Part shown: piece by piece, positions 1-9,331 of the stretch | How positions within the stretch are numbered: the stretch's first letter is position 1 | Layout of the letters: every line of letters starts with the position of its first letter | From: Lachnospiraceae bacterium | GTDB taxonomy: Bacteria > Bacillota > Clostridia > Lachnospirales > Lachnospiraceae | DNA length: 64,000 nucleotides | Reading direction: 5' to 3' | NCBI GenBank assembly: GCA_017453065.1 | Contig: JAFTKW010000012.1 | Coordinates: 39,521 to 103,520 of the forward strand | Notes under the pieces: generated by a model | What the model was told of the DNA's origin: nothing | The model's database searches: none | The model's input: only the letters and a program-made list of their open reading frames with translations | Made by a program: the position numbers and the translations under genes

Positions 1-1189
1 CCTTCACAGAACTTGCAACGGAATTTACTACTTCGTCCGTATTTCTGTTAAGTTCGTCTACGATACGAGAAATCTGCTCGGAAGAATTCTTGGTCTGTTC
101 AGCCAACTGACGAATTTCTTCGGCTACAACTGCAAAGCCGCGTCCAGCTTCACCGGCACGAGCACTTTCGATGGAAGCGTTCAGTGCAAGGAGGTTGGTC
201 TGAGAGGAAATCTTCAAAATCATATCGATAATGTTGGCGATTTCCTTGGTCTGCTGCTGCAACTGAGCCATGGATTCGGTCACTTCGTTGTTGGTATCTG
301 CAATCTGTTTAGACTGAGCCTTCAAGTCTTCCATCACAGCCATATTTTCCTGGATGCTTGCGTTGGACTGTGTTGCCACATCAACCATCTGCTGAGAACG
401 AGTTCTGGTATCTGTGATAGCATCCTGAATTGCCTGAGTCATGGTATTCTGTTCTTCAATACTCTGAGCAGTAGTGTTGGCTGCAACAGTGATTTCTTTC
501 ATGCTGTCTGCCACTTTTTCGGTAGCTTCAAAGAGCTGATTCACTACTTCGGTACTCTTGTCAGATTCCTGCTGAACGGTCTCAGAAATAGCCAAAATCT
601 GATCCATCATTTCTGTCTGTTGCTTGGTCTGATACTCTGCATATCCTAAAGCGTGATTGCTGAACTGTTCCACGATGGAAGCCAATTGCCTAAACGCATA
701 TAAGACAAGAAGGATACAAAGAGTGGTACACATGGAATCCACATCCTGCTCGCCAATTCCTTTGATACCACGGATAACAGTGATAAGAAGGAACAAAAGC
801 ATATATATCAACATAGCCTTGGTAGCCTTCTTGGTCTCATAATATGGAATCTGAAGTGCGATAACTACAATAAATGGGAAAAAGATAAAGTCAGCTTCTG
901 TCTGTACACCGAGAAGAACAACCTCGAGAGCAACCTGAATGAGTACGCGTCCTTTCAGTTTCTTTGATGCGCTATTCCTTTTAAAGGAAATCAAGTTCCA
1001 TACAGCAAAAACAAGACACAAAACAATGTTTCCATAAGCTGTAGATGGAGAAATATTCTTTATGCCTAATTTAAAAAGCAAAAAAACCAGGAACATTACC
1101 CACAAAATAGTGGAGGTAATCATGTAAACACGGTTCATTCGATTGAGACGTTGATCCTCATCTTTGTAAAGAAATTGTTTGTCATTCAT
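1..1189 (-). CDS. Methyl-accepting chemotaxis protein, 3' end outside window
   Basis: Chemoreceptor that signals to CheA/CheW. The start codon is at 1189, preceded by a strong AGGAGG. About 396 residues are visible. The N-terminal ~190 residues carry several hydrophobic helices (a multi-pass sensor region rather than a classical periplasmic domain), followed by a long heptad-rich cytoplasmic coil and the conserved hairpin tip with [18 protein letters not shown]-type sequence (here [20 protein letters not shown]). The missing part is the C-terminal return helix. The promoter side lies after the ALDH terminator, so it is probably its own transcription unit. Confidence 0.93.
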   Translation of the reverse strand, partial: MNDKQFLYKDEDQRLNRMNRVYMITSTILWVMFLVFLLFKLGIKNISPSTAYGNIVLCLVFAVWNLISFKRNSASKKLKGRVLIQVALEVVLLGVQTEADFIFFPFIVVIALQIPYYETKKATKAMLIYMLLFLLITVIRGIKGIGEQDVDSMCTTLCILLVLYAFRQLASIVEQFSNHALGYAEYQTKQQTEMMDQILAISETVQQESDKSTEVVNQLFEATEKVADSMKEITVAANTTAQSIEEQNTMTQAIQDAITDTRTRSQQMVDVATQSNASIQENMAVMEDLKAQSKQIADTNNEVTESMAQLQQQTKEIANIIDMILKISSQTNLLALNASIESARAGEAGRGFAVVAEEIRQLAEQTKNSSEQISRIVDELNRNTDEVVNSVASSVK

Positions 1190-1356
1190 ATGGCTGTCCT
1201 CCTGAAACTTTTGAAGTACCCTCAACGAGACTATTCTACTATATTTCAGTTTAAAAATCTACGTTTTTTGACGAATTTTGCAAAAATTCAGTCCCATTTC
1301 TTACAAATGATAGACAAAATTCACAAAAAAGAGAGAAAAAAATTAATAAAATACAC

Positions 1357-1386
1357 AAAAAAGCGTCGAGAAAAAACTCGACGCAT
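1357..1386 (-). terminator. Rho-independent terminator of the ALDH gene
   Basis: An 8-bp perfect stem GCGTCGAG/CTCGACGC at 1363-1370 and 1377-1384 is followed on the minus strand by a T run. It separates the aldehyde dehydrogenase gene from the chemoreceptor gene. Confidence 0.85.
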
Positions 1387-1428
1387 CAAAAATCACAATA
1401 GAAATAACTCAATAATTCCAACAATGTC

Positions 1429-2793
1429 TTACTTCAAGACCATCTTCAGTAGCTTCAATAGGGATTTAGGATAAGGCTGATAACGAATTGGCATATCCAG
1501 CCAAGCGCTTTTTTTCAGGATACTTTTTTCATGCGTAAAGGTCTCAAAACTCTTGCGGCCGTGATAGGAGCCCATACCGCTGTCACCTACGCCGCCAAAA
1601 CCCATTTCCGTAGAGGTCAGATGCATGATGGTGTCGTTGATACAGCCACCGCCAAAGGAAATCTCTTTTTGCCAGCGTTTCACGATGGAGTGCTTGCGTG
1701 TAAAAAGATAGGAAGCCAAAGGTTTAGGCCTGCTGAGCACGAAATCAACCACCTCATCAAAGTCCTGATAGGTAAGGATTGGCAGAATAGGGCCAAAGAT
1801 TTCCTCCTGCATAATTGGCGAATCAGCGTCCACTCTGGTAAGCACAGAAGGTTCAATCTGAAGAGTTGCCTCACGGTGTCGTCCGCCGTATACCAGTGGG
1901 CCGGAGGAAAGCAGGTCTACCAATCTCTCATAATGCTTGTGATTGACGATTTTGCCATAGGAAGGATTGGAAAGCGGGTTGGAGCCATACATTTTTTCAA
2001 TCTCTTTGGCGATGCAGATAGTGAACTTGTCCAACAGGCTTTCATGAATCAGTACATAGTCCGGTGCCACGCAGGTCTGCCCGCAGTTTAAGTACTTGCC
2101 AAAGGCAATGCGTTTGGCTGCCACAGCTACGTCAGCACTTTCTTCTATAATACAGGGACTCTTGCCACCCAGCTCCAAAGTGACAGGGGTAAGGTTTGCT
2201 GCTGCTTTTTCCATAACTAGCTTGCCTACAGACACGCCGCCGGTGAAAAAGATGTAATCAAAGCGTTGTTCAAGAAGGGCCGCATTTTCTGCTCGACCAC
2301 CTTGTACCACAGTTACGTACTCTGGTGGAAAAACTTCCTCTATAAGAGTTCCCAAAATCTTGGAGGTTTCCGGCGCGTAAGCAGACGGCTTCAGCACACA
2401 GGTGTTGCCCGCAGCAACGGCACCAATCAAGGGATCTAAACTAAGCATAAAGGGGTAGTTCCAAGGAGCCATCACCAGCACCACACCGTAAGGATCGTGG
2501 ACAGTGTAACTGCGGCCGCCAAAGTTCACCAGATTGGTAGAGTGCTTCTTGAGCTTAGACCACTTTTTGATATGAGACATTTGATAGGAAAGCTCAGAAA
2601 GCGTCAGTCCAATCTCGCACATGAAGGCTTCTTCATAGCTTTTGCCAAGGTCCGCCTTCAGAGCAGCAGCAATGTCTGCTTCATGGGTTGTGATGGCCGT
2701 ATGGAGAGCCTTTAAATATTTTATTCGAAATTTCAAATCTAAGGTGGCCTTGGACTTGAAAAACTCTCTCTGTTTTAAAACGATGTCTTGCAT
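1429..2793 (-). CDS. NAD(P)-dependent aldehyde dehydrogenase (ALDH3-like)
   Basis: Oxidises aldehydes to acids with NAD(P)+. The 454-aa length and layout fit the class-3/fatty-aldehyde dehydrogenase branch of the ALDH superfamily. Visible motifs are the catalytic-glutamate segment VTLELGGKSP, the catalytic cysteine in LNCGQTCVAPDY, the cofactor segment FFTGGVSVGK and the APWNYPF segment typical of ALDH3. There is no membrane anchor. It is monocistronic, with its own terminator downstream. The substrate cannot be told from sequence. Confidence 0.93.
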   Translation of the reverse strand: MQDIVLKQREFFKSKATLDLKFRIKYLKALHTAITTHEADIAAALKADLGKSYEEAFMCEIGLTLSELSYQMSHIKKWSKLKKHSTNLVNFGGRSYTVHDPYGVVLVMAPWNYPFMLSLDPLIGAVAAGNTCVLKPSAYAPETSKILGTLIEEVFPPEYVTVVQGGRAENAALLEQRFDYIFFTGGVSVGKLVMEKAAANLTPVTLELGGKSPCIIEESADVAVAAKRIAFGKYLNCGQTCVAPDYVLIHESLLDKFTICIAKEIEKMYGSNPLSNPSYGKIVNHKHYERLVDLLSSGPLVYGGRHREATLQIEPSVLTRVDADSPIMQEEIFGPILPILTYQDFDEVVDFVLSRPKPLASYLFTRKHSIVKRWQKEISFGGGCINDTIMHLTSTEMGFGGVGDSGMGSYHGRKSFETFTHEKSILKKSAWLDMPIRYQPYPKSLLKLLKMVLK

Positions 2794-2912
2794 AGGAATT
2801 TATCCTCCTCTTTAGAATCATTATAACGGATATACGGGATTTGTAGTAGCAGTTTTTTGGGTTACTTTTTGGAGGAAAAAGTGGTAAAATATCTAAGAAA
2901 GGAGTTTCACAT

Positions 2913-3314
2913 ATGGATTTAAAGGAACTGAAACTACAGGCGAAATTTCAAAAGAAAGACATATTGTTTAGCGAGGTTTTGGGTGTCTGCAGAGTGGACG
3001 AGCTGACCAGACTTTCCACCCAAAAGGGAGACATGATTCTATACTATGGACTGCGCTCCATTGCAGATCAGACGAAGGTGTCCTATGTGCCAGTGGAAAA
3101 CCACAGTGTACTCCTTCGTGAACTAATTAGCGTAGAGCAGGCAAAAGAATTCCTTGCCAAGGTGGAAGCAGATATGCAAGCAGGCGGCCAGCAGGCGCAA
3201 GATGGTGAGGCTGCAGAAATTAGCAGCGATGCAGCTCAAAGCGACGAGACGGATGCAAGTGTAGACCCACTGCTTCTGCAGGAAGCCAGATACGTTTTGA
3301 AACATTTCGGGTAG
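2913..3314 (+). CDS. CarD-like RNA-polymerase-binding domain protein
   Basis: A 133-aa protein whose first ~85 residues resemble the CarD/CdnL/TRCF RNAP-interaction domain: a short beta-barrel pattern ending in a YYGLRSI...VSYVPVENHSVLLRELIS segment. The C-terminal third is acidic and low-complexity (Glu, Asp, Ala, Gln) and probably disordered. The start follows a strong AAAGGAG. CarD proteins bind the RNA polymerase beta subunit and tune promoter opening, but this one lacks an obvious DNA-binding C-terminal helical domain, so the regulatory role is inferred. Confidence 0.65.
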   Translation: MDLKELKLQAKFQKKDILFSEVLGVCRVDELTRLSTQKGDMILYYGLRSIADQTKVSYVPVENHSVLLRELISVEQAKEFLAKVEADMQAGGQQAQDGEAAEISSDAAQSDETDASVDPLLLQEARYVLKHFG

Positions 3315-3390
3315 GGTGTGAAGATTTTTCTTTACTTCTGCTTACTTTTGTATTATGTTAGAGAACAAAATAAGTAAGGGAGGAAGAGAT

Positions 3391-3951
3391 ATGAAACTTG
3401 TAGTGATACTTGGTGATGCAGCAGTAGGAAAGATGACAGTAGGTCAGGAATTGATGCGTAGAACAGGCATGCGACTGTTCCACAATCATATGACCATAGA
3501 ACCAGTCATCGAGATTTACGGTGAATACAATGGGGAATTGGTTTACCAGATGCGTGAACTCTTTTTCCATACTTTTGCAAAGAGTGACAAAGAGGGAGTC
3601 ATCTTTACATATATGATGGACTTTGACATGCCATCTGAGTGGGAGTACTTAAAGCACCTAGAGGAAATCTTTGAGGGGCACCCTGTCTACTATGTGGAGC
3701 TTGTTGCTACCCAAGAGGTGCGTCTTGCCCGCAACGTAACAGAGAATCGTTTGAAGAATAAGGCCTCCAAGAGAGACATCGAGACTTCCAATATGCGTTT
3801 GATTCGGGATGCGGCAAACCACAGATGCGCAAGTTATGAAGGAGAGGTAACCTTCCCAAATTATATCAAGATTGACAACACCAACCTTCAGCCAGAGGAA
3901 GTGGTGCAGATGATTATAGACCGTTTTGGATTTGAGACTGTGCAGGCTTAA
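3391..3951 (+). CDS. P-loop nucleotide kinase-like ATPase
   Basis: 186 residues starting at an ATG placed after GGGAGGAAG; a longer frame to 3355 has no ribosome site. The N-terminus KLVVILGDAAVGKMTVGQEL is a Walker A loop (GxxxxGKM/T) of the shikimate/adenylate-kinase class. The rest is an alpha/beta kinase-like fold with an Arg/Lys-rich lid-like stretch (RLARNVTENRLKNKASK). The substrate is unknown. It touches the next gene and is probably co-transcribed with it. Confidence 0.75.
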   Translation: MKLVVILGDAAVGKMTVGQELMRRTGMRLFHNHMTIEPVIEIYGEYNGELVYQMRELFFHTFAKSDKEGVIFTYMMDFDMPSEWEYLKHLEEIFEGHPVYYVELVATQEVRLARNVTENRLKNKASKRDIETSNMRLIRDAANHRCASYEGEVTFPNYIKIDNTNLQPEEVVQMIIDRFGFETVQA

Positions 3952-3971
3952 TGTGGCGGGAGATATGGCAC

Positions 3972-4550
3972 ATGCGAATTGACAAATCACTCAGACAAGA
4001 CAAATATTGTGACAGACGAGCCAAAAGAGCCAAGGCACAAAGACTGAATCAATTGGTGGGTAGAATCTATGGTTGCTTAATTGCACTGCTTGTTTTTGTG
4101 GTACTCTATTTCATGACAGAGTTTAACTTCATCAATTATTATATAGAGATGAAAGAATATGAAGAGCAAGGAACACTAGTCAAAGCGGAGATGATTGAAG
4201 CGGGCGACTATGAAAGAACCACCCGAGGCAAATATAGCCGATTCAAGCCCCCAGGAAAAAAGGACTTAACTTTGTCCTATGTACTTGACGGCCAGAATTA
4301 CATACAGACTTATGAGAATGTATTTTTAGACGGTGAAGAGGCCAATACAGAAAAGTATACACACATAGAGGTGTATGTGTTGCCTGACGGCGCAGATGTG
4401 CAGTCCCGATGGGTTGTAGAAAAATGCATGGAAAGAGCGAAGTGGGAGTTTGGAATGTATCCGCTCACCCTGTTGGTTATTTTTGGGGCAGGGGTGGGAG
4501 CGTTTTGGATTCTTGCGGATAGGAAGCCTAATAAAAGCCTTGAAAGGTAA
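3972..4550 (+). CDS. Two-pass membrane protein, DUF3592-like
   Basis: 192 residues from the ATG at 3972, which has a GGGAGA 8-10 bases upstream; the alternative start at 3951 overlaps the preceding stop. A basic N-terminus is followed by a transmembrane helix (ALLVFVVLYFMTEFNFI), an ~100-residue beta-rich external domain and a second helix (LTLLVIFGAGVGAFWILA). This layout resembles DUF3592 proteins. Function unknown. The stop codon lies inside the terminator hairpin. Confidence 0.7.
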   Translation: MRIDKSLRQDKYCDRRAKRAKAQRLNQLVGRIYGCLIALLVFVVLYFMTEFNFINYYIEMKEYEEQGTLVKAEMIEAGDYERTTRGKYSRFKPPGKKDLTLSYVLDGQNYIQTYENVFLDGEEANTEKYTHIEVYVLPDGADVQSRWVVEKCMERAKWEFGMYPLTLLVIFGAGVGAFWILADRKPNKSLER

Positions 4551-4568
4551 ATTCCTTTCAAGGCTTTT
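4533..4568. terminator. Bidirectional terminator between convergent genes
   Basis: A perfect 15-bp inverted repeat (4533-4547 and 4554-4568) with a 6-base loop lies between the convergent membrane-protein and STAS-like genes. The arms begin and end with A/T runs, so it can serve both strands. Confidence 0.85.
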
Positions 4569-4573
4569 GCTAT

Positions 4574-4972
4574 TTACATATGTAGTTCTTTGGCAATCCA
4601 CTCAAGAGCTTCCTCTTTGGTTTTGAAATGACCTTCTAAAACGCCTGTTGCTGCACGCTCCGTGTGACTGTGTGCTTGAATGCGAATCATAGAGGCGTTG
4701 CCTTCTACAAAAGCCAAAGCTTTGCATCCTTCTGCCACAAGAGTTTTGGTTAACTCAATCAACGCGGCACTTTCAGGTGCAAAAACAGGAGACATGCGGG
4801 AAATATCAGCCATATAAACCCACCCGGTTTCCTTCCACTCTGCTACTTCTTCTAACAAGGAGTTCGTGAACCATTTCATATCCGCGATGTTTGTTTTGCC
4901 AACAGACTTGGCAACAATAATATTTCTGCCAGGTATTTTTTCCACAGTGGTTATCTCGTTACTAAATGCCAT
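4574..4972 (-). CDS. Small soluble protein, possibly STAS/SpoIIAA-like
   Basis: 132 residues from the ATG at 4972, which follows AAGGGGAG; a start at 4996 would swallow that site. The alternating strand/helix pattern (VAKSVGKTNIADMKWFTNSLLEEV, YMADISRMSP, ALAFVEGN) and the C-terminal helix with FKTKEEALEWI resemble STAS/SpoIIAA-like proteins (SEC14-like class). No catalytic motif is evident. It is separated from the rubrerythrin-type gene upstream by about 90 bases. Function not assigned. Confidence 0.6.
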   Translation of the reverse strand: MAFSNEITTVEKIPGRNIIVAKSVGKTNIADMKWFTNSLLEEVAEWKETGWVYMADISRMSPVFAPESAALIELTKTLVAEGCKALAFVEGNASMIRIQAHSHTERAATGVLEGHFKTKEEALEWIAKELHM

Positions 4973-5061
4973 TTGATTGCTCCCCTTTAAAGCCAAATGA
5001 AAAATAATACTTACGGTGATGAATTACTGCTCTAAAAAGTATTTTAATTGAAGGGAACAAT

Positions 5062-6306
5062 TCAGTCAATATGCTTTGTAGGAAAACCAAAGTAACGGTT
5101 TAATAAGCCTTCAAAAGCTTTTCCGTGTCTAGCCTCGTCGCGAGCCATCTCGTGAACTGTGTCGTGGATAGCGTCGAGGTTGAGTGCTTTTGCACGAAGA
5201 GCAAGATCAAATTTGCCGGCAGTTGCGCCGTTTTCTGCGTCAACTCTCATCTCCAAGTTGCGTTTGGTGGAATCAGTAATCACTTCACCCAAAAGTTCTG
5301 CAAACTTGGCAGCGTGCTCTGCCTCTTCCCAGGCGGCTTTTTCCCAGTAAAGACCAATTTCAGGATAGCCTTCTCTGTGGGCAACACGTGCCATGGCGAG
5401 GTACATGCCTACCTCTGTGCATTCGGCTTCGTAGTTTGCGCGCAAATCGTCGATGATGTCCTGTGGCACACCTTTGGCAACGCCAACGACATGTTCAGCC
5501 GCCCAAACTCTTTCTCCTTCCTGGAGATTGAACTTGGAAGCAGGAACGCCGCAGACAGGGCATTTGTCAGGAGCTGAGTCGCCCTCGTGAACATAGCCAC
5601 ATACGCTGCAGACATACTTCTTGGAACTTGCATTTTCCACTGTAGCGGTCTTAAGTTCTCCGCTTGCTACAGAGGCAGTAGCGACGTCAGCCTTGCCTGC
5701 TTCATTTAACACGAAGTCTTCTTTGCCGTGATGGCAGAGAGGACATTCATAGTCATCTGGCATCTCATCGCCTTCATAAACATAGCCACACACAGAACAA
5801 GTCCAAGTGCGCTTTTCACTCTTTGGAGCTGGCTTTGGCTTGATGTCGCTCTGGTAGAAGCCGTAAGTGCAGGAAGCATCCTCAGAGAGAACTTGAGCGT
5901 CGGTTAGTTCACCGATAAAGAGAGTGTGGCTGCCGAGATCAAAATGTTCTGTAACCTTAGCGGACAAGTACATGTTGGAAGCCTTGTTAAGGTAAAGAAT
6001 TCCGTTGTCGCTGCGTGCCACATCGGTAAAGCCGTCAAATTTATTTACCTCTCTTCCAGACTGCATGCCGAAGCGTTTGAACAGGTCAAAGTCAGCAGTA
6101 GTAGCGATAGAAGAAATGTTGAATATGCCAGTATGAAGCACCATGTCGTGTGTGAAATTGTTTTTCTGCACTGCGATGGAAACGCGGGTTGGGTTGTTTG
6201 CAACCTGGATGGCAGTGTTGATGATACAGCCGTTGTCCTTGTCTCCTTCCTTGGCAGTCAGTAAAAACAAACCGTAAGTGAGTTTATATAATGCTTTGTT
6301 ATCCAT
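5062..6306 (-). CDS. Flavin reductase-rubredoxin-rubredoxin-rubrerythrin fusion
   Basis: A 414-aa multidomain electron-transfer protein. Residues 1-150 are an FMN-binding flavin reductase domain as in high-molecular-weight rubredoxin. Residues ~168-195 are a complete rubredoxin ([11 protein letters not shown]...CPLC) and ~231-265 a shortened rubrerythrin-type rubredoxin ([11 protein letters not shown]...CPVC). Residues ~270-414 are a four-helix diiron rubrerythrin with ExxxExxxA and EEAEHAAKF plus [15 protein letters not shown]. The plausible role is NAD(P)H-driven reduction of peroxide or O2 in the anaerobic cytoplasm. It lies downstream of rubrerythrin and perR on the same strand. The substrate is inferred from family. 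Confidence 0.93.
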   Translation of the reverse strand: MDNKALYKLTYGLFLLTAKEGDKDNGCIINTAIQVANNPTRVSIAVQKNNFTHDMVLHTGIFNISSIATTADFDLFKRFGMQSGREVNKFDGFTDVARSDNGILYLNKASNMYLSAKVTEHFDLGSHTLFIGELTDAQVLSEDASCTYGFYQSDIKPKPAPKSEKRTWTCSVCGYVYEGDEMPDDYECPLCHHGKEDFVLNEAGKADVATASVASGELKTATVENASSKKYVCSVCGYVHEGDSAPDKCPVCGVPASKFNLQEGERVWAAEHVVGVAKGVPQDIIDDLRANYEAECTEVGMYLAMARVAHREGYPEIGLYWEKAAWEEAEHAAKFAELLGEVITDSTKRNLEMRVDAENGATAGKFDLALRAKALNLDAIHDTVHEMARDEARHGKAFEGLLNRYFGFPTKHID

Positions 6307-6412
6307 AAAAATCCCCTTTCCTTGAAGTCATGCTAACCAAAGGCCGTGCCCGCTCGAAAATGCGTCGCATTTCCTCGCTGTCGGGCTGCCGCCCTATACC
6401 TCTGTAACAATA

Positions 6413-6442
6413 AAGCCCCATACAAGCAAGCTTGTGGGGCTT
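6413..6442 (-). terminator. Terminator after reverse rubrerythrin
   Basis: AAGCCCC and ACAAGC pair with GCTTGT and GGGGCTT around a 2-base loop, with a 2-base bulge. It lies just downstream of the rubrerythrin stop on the minus strand. A second small palindrome (AAATGCG-T-CGCATTT) sits 45 bases further on. Confidence 0.7.
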
Positions 6443-6471
6443 CATTATTACATCGTTGCACGGCTTGTAGC

Positions 6472-7011
6472 TTACGCAAAGTAACGATTCAGTAATCCTT
6501 CAAATGCCTTTCCATGTCTAGCCTCGTCACGAGCCATTTCGTGAACTGTGTCGTGGATTGCATCCAGGTTGAGTTCTTTTGCTCTCTTAGCAAGATCGAA
6601 CTTACCAGCTGTTGCGCCGTTTTCAGCGTCAACTCTCATTTCAAGGTTCTTCTTTGTAGAAGCAGTTACTACTTCACCGAGAAGTTCTGCAAATTTTGCA
6701 GCGTGCTCAGCTTCTTCCCATGCTGCTTTTTCCCAGTAAAGGCCGATTTCAGGATAACCTTCTCTGTGAGCAACACGTGCCATAGCAAGGTACATACCAA
6801 CTTCAGAGCATTCGCCTTCGAAGTTTGCACGAAGATCCATAATGATATCTTCTGGAGCGCCCTGCGCAACACCAACTACGTGCTCTGCAGCCCATACTTT
6901 TTCGCCAGCCTGAACTGTGAACTTCTCAGCAGGTGCTTTACAAATTGGGCAGCTTTCTGGTGCCTGATCGCCTTCGTGAACATAACCGCAAACATTACAT
7001 ACATACTTCAT
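6472..7011 (-). CDS. Reverse rubrerythrin (peroxidase)
   Basis: 179 aa with the rubredoxin Fe(SCys)4 site at the N-terminus ([11 protein letters not shown]...CPIC) and the diiron four-helix domain at the C-terminus ([16 protein letters not shown], [27 protein letters not shown]). This is the reversed order known from clostridial rubrerythrins that reduce H2O2 and O2. Its diiron half is nearly identical to that of the downstream fusion protein, indicating a recent duplication. It lies 150 bases downstream of perR. PerR control is expected but no box was found directly upstream. Confidence 0.95.
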   Translation of the reverse strand: MKYVCNVCGYVHEGDQAPESCPICKAPAEKFTVQAGEKVWAAEHVVGVAQGAPEDIIMDLRANFEGECSEVGMYLAMARVAHREGYPEIGLYWEKAAWEEAEHAAKFAELLGEVVTASTKKNLEMRVDAENGATAGKFDLAKRAKELNLDAIHDTVHEMARDEARHGKAFEGLLNRYFA

Positions 7012-7160
7012 ATCTCATATCTCCTTTTCTTTGAGGTGGCCTACTTATGGGCCGATTTTTGTTTCTCTTTTTTCAACTTTTGTGCCTTACTGGCACTTTC
7101 CATATTTAGTTTTAATTATTTGCTGCCTGATACCATTGCAAGTGCGGTAGCAGGCAGGTT

Positions 7161-7547
7161 TTAACTTGACTTCGTGCACTTTGGACAAGTGCCGTAAAAG
7201 AAAGTGGTGTGCCCCTGAATGTGGCCTCCGAAATTCTTGCCGGCCGTCTCCACCACGGACTCGATGGAATCCATCTCAAGGTCTATCACCGCGCCGCACT
7301 CATTACATATAAAATGATAATGCAATGAGGTGTCCGCATCAAAGTGGTCTGTCTTGTCACCGACTCGGATACGAAGAATCTCGCCTAGGTCAGCCAGTAG
7401 GGTCAGATTTCGATATACCGTACCTAAGCTGATATTTGGAAAAGTCTGGCGAAGATTCGTGTAAACCACATCTGCAGTGGGGTGATCCTTGCGGGTCATC
7501 AGGAAATTCATGATTTCCTCTCGCTGTCTGCTGTGTTTTAATGACAT
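7161..7547 (-). CDS. perR: Fur-family peroxide-responsive repressor PerR
   Basis: 128 aa. The winged-helix N-terminal half contains the conserved NISLGTVYRNL recognition region; the C-terminal half has the HFICNECG and CPKC zinc-binding cysteine pairs and the HYHF metal ligands of the Fur superfamily. Assignment to PerR rather than Fur or Zur rests on the two rubrerythrins directly downstream on the same strand and the 7-1-7 palindrome in its own promoter. A hairpin with stems CTGCCTG/CAGGCAG overlaps the 3' end region around 7120-7160, so readthrough into rubrerythrin may be partial. Confidence 0.85.
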   Translation of the reverse strand: MSLKHSRQREEIMNFLMTRKDHPTADVVYTNLRQTFPNISLGTVYRNLTLLADLGEILRIRVGDKTDHFDADTSLHYHFICNECGAVIDLEMDSIESVVETAGKNFGGHIQGHTTFFYGTCPKCTKSS

Positions 7548-7573
7548 CTAAGTTCTCCTCTGCAAATCAATAA

Positions 7574-7588
7574 TAGTAATGATTACTA
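7574..7588. promoter_or_regulatory. Candidate PerR box
   Basis: TAGTAATGATTACTA is a perfect 7-1-7 palindrome 27 bases upstream of perR. It agrees with the known B. subtilis PerR box (TTATAATNATTATAA) at 10 of 14 defined positions. Autoregulation of perR is the natural reading; the histidine kinase gene on the other side could also be affected. Confidence 0.65.
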
Positions 7589-7755
7589 ATTTTATTATAC
7601 GAAAAATTTTAGATATGTCAATACATAAAAAGAAAAAAATTTGGAAAATTTATACTTTTTTTATGGGATTATTTTTTCTATTTAATATCTTTTTGGAAAC
7701 AATAATGTTAAGATAAGGATAAATACAGGCTTTTCGTGAAAGGATTGGTGTATTT

Positions 7756-9231
7756 ATGAAGTTTAGAACAAGGTTAATGATAACCTTCACGACGATTATA
7801 TTTGTACCTATTATATTGGCGGCCATAGCCTTTATTGTCATTGGAGGGGCTTTTTTGAAAGCGCAGCCAAACTATGGACTTAGCGAAGTGTCTTACGGCT
7901 CATTGACGGAGAATATCGAAAATCTTCATATAGAAGTAGATGCGCTCATTGGTGAGATGGAAGCGGATTATGCCGCTAAGCCATCCGTCTTTGAAGATTT
8001 AAACTATTTCAAAAACTTAGAGCAGAGCAAACTTCCCAATAGTTCTTACATCATCGTACGCAGGAATAATCAGATTTATTACACTGGAAATTTGGAAGCG
8101 GCAGAGCAGATTTTCACTAAGCTTCCTGAATACACAGGTGAAAAAGAAGAGAATAACACTTTCTATATGAGTAAGTGGGGCAAGTTTGTAAAGCAGCTCG
8201 ATTTCCAGTTTTCAGACGGAACCCCAGGTAGCGTCTTTTTGGTAACCAAGGTAAGTGGTGTCGTATCCAAAGATTTCCTTTGGGATATGGTGCTGGCCAT
8301 TGTGGGCATCCTTTTTCTTACCAGCTGGGCCCTGACCACTTGGATTTCCAAGAGTATGTTCAAGCCAATTAATGAGCTCAACATCGCCATGGGCAAGATC
8401 AAAGAGGGCAACTTTGACTACATGCTCTCCACAGACAACAAGGGTGAAATCGGAGAACTTTATCGCAACTACGAGGACATGCGCCTAAGACTGAAGGAGA
8501 ATGCGGAGGAGCAGGAGCAGCAGGAAAAACAGAACCGTGAGCTGATCAGTAACATCTCCCATGACCTAAAGACTCCTATCACAGCCATCAAGGGATATGT
8601 GGAGGGTATCCTGGACGGCGTAGCAGACACTCCTGAAAAAATGGACAAATATCTACGTACCGTTTACAACAAAGCCAACGACATGGAAAGACTCATCAAT
8701 GAGCTGACCATTTATTCAGGAATCGAGAACAATCGCATTCCATATAACTTCCATCGTATCAGTGTGGCGGATTACTTTGACGACTGCGTGGAAGAGGTTG
8801 GACTGGACCTTGAATCCAGAAACATCAAGTTGGATTATGTAAACCTGGTAGACCCGGGCACCATGATTATCGCTGACCCTGAGCAGATGAAAAAAGTAGT
8901 CAACAACATCATCTCCAACAGCGTCAAATACATCGACAAGCCAAAGGGCGAAATCGAAATCCGTATCCTGGATGAGGTAGATTCCGTGCGAGTGGAAATC
9001 GAGGACAACGGAAAGGGTATCGCCACCAAGGATTTACCTAGAATCTTCGAGAGATTTTATCGCACAGATGCATCTCGAAATTCTATGCAGGGTGGAAGCG
9101 GCATCGGCCTCTCTATTGTGAAAAAGATTATCGAGGACCACGGCGGCTACATTTGGGCCACCAGCAAAGAGGGCGAAGGCACCTGTATTCATTTTGTAAT
9201 TCGTAAATATAGAGAACTGTCCCAAGAGTAG
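7756..9231 (+). CDS. Membrane sensor histidine kinase
   Basis: 491 aa. A first transmembrane helix lies at ~8-30, an extracytoplasmic sensor at ~31-180, a second helix at ~182-200 and a HAMP linker (KPINELNIAMGKIKEGNFD). The HisKA dimerisation domain carries the phospho-acceptor in SNISHDLKTPIT and the HATPase_c domain has N (NNIISNSVKY), G1 (DNGKGI) and G2 (GGSGIGLSI) boxes. It precedes its cognate OmpR-type regulator by 100 bases and is co-oriented. The signal is unknown. Confidence 0.95.
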   Translation: MKFRTRLMITFTTIIFVPIILAAIAFIVIGGAFLKAQPNYGLSEVSYGSLTENIENLHIEVDALIGEMEADYAAKPSVFEDLNYFKNLEQSKLPNSSYIIVRRNNQIYYTGNLEAAEQIFTKLPEYTGEKEENNTFYMSKWGKFVKQLDFQFSDGTPGSVFLVTKVSGVVSKDFLWDMVLAIVGILFLTSWALTTWISKSMFKPINELNIAMGKIKEGNFDYMLSTDNKGEIGELYRNYEDMRLRLKENAEEQEQQEKQNRELISNISHDLKTPITAIKGYVEGILDGVADTPEKMDKYLRTVYNKANDMERLINELTIYSGIENNRIPYNFHRISVADYFDDCVEEVGLDLESRNIKLDYVNLVDPGTMIIADPEQMKKVVNNIISNSVKYIDKPKGEIEIRILDEVDSVRVEIEDNGKGIATKDLPRIFERFYRTDASRNSMQGGSGIGLSIVKKIIEDHGGYIWATSKEGEGTCIHFVIRKYRELSQE

Positions 9232-9331
9232 AGGGCAAGACTCGATTGAGCAAGACTGGCGCAGCCACACCAAGTTAGGAGAAAAAGTTTCAGGCGGGCG
9301 CAGCTGCCCGCGCCAAGAGGAGGATAAAGAT

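Noticed and set aside
1531-2091. 186-codon plus-strand frame inside the ALDH gene
   Set aside because: Antisense shadow of a clearly conserved enzyme with no ribosome site.
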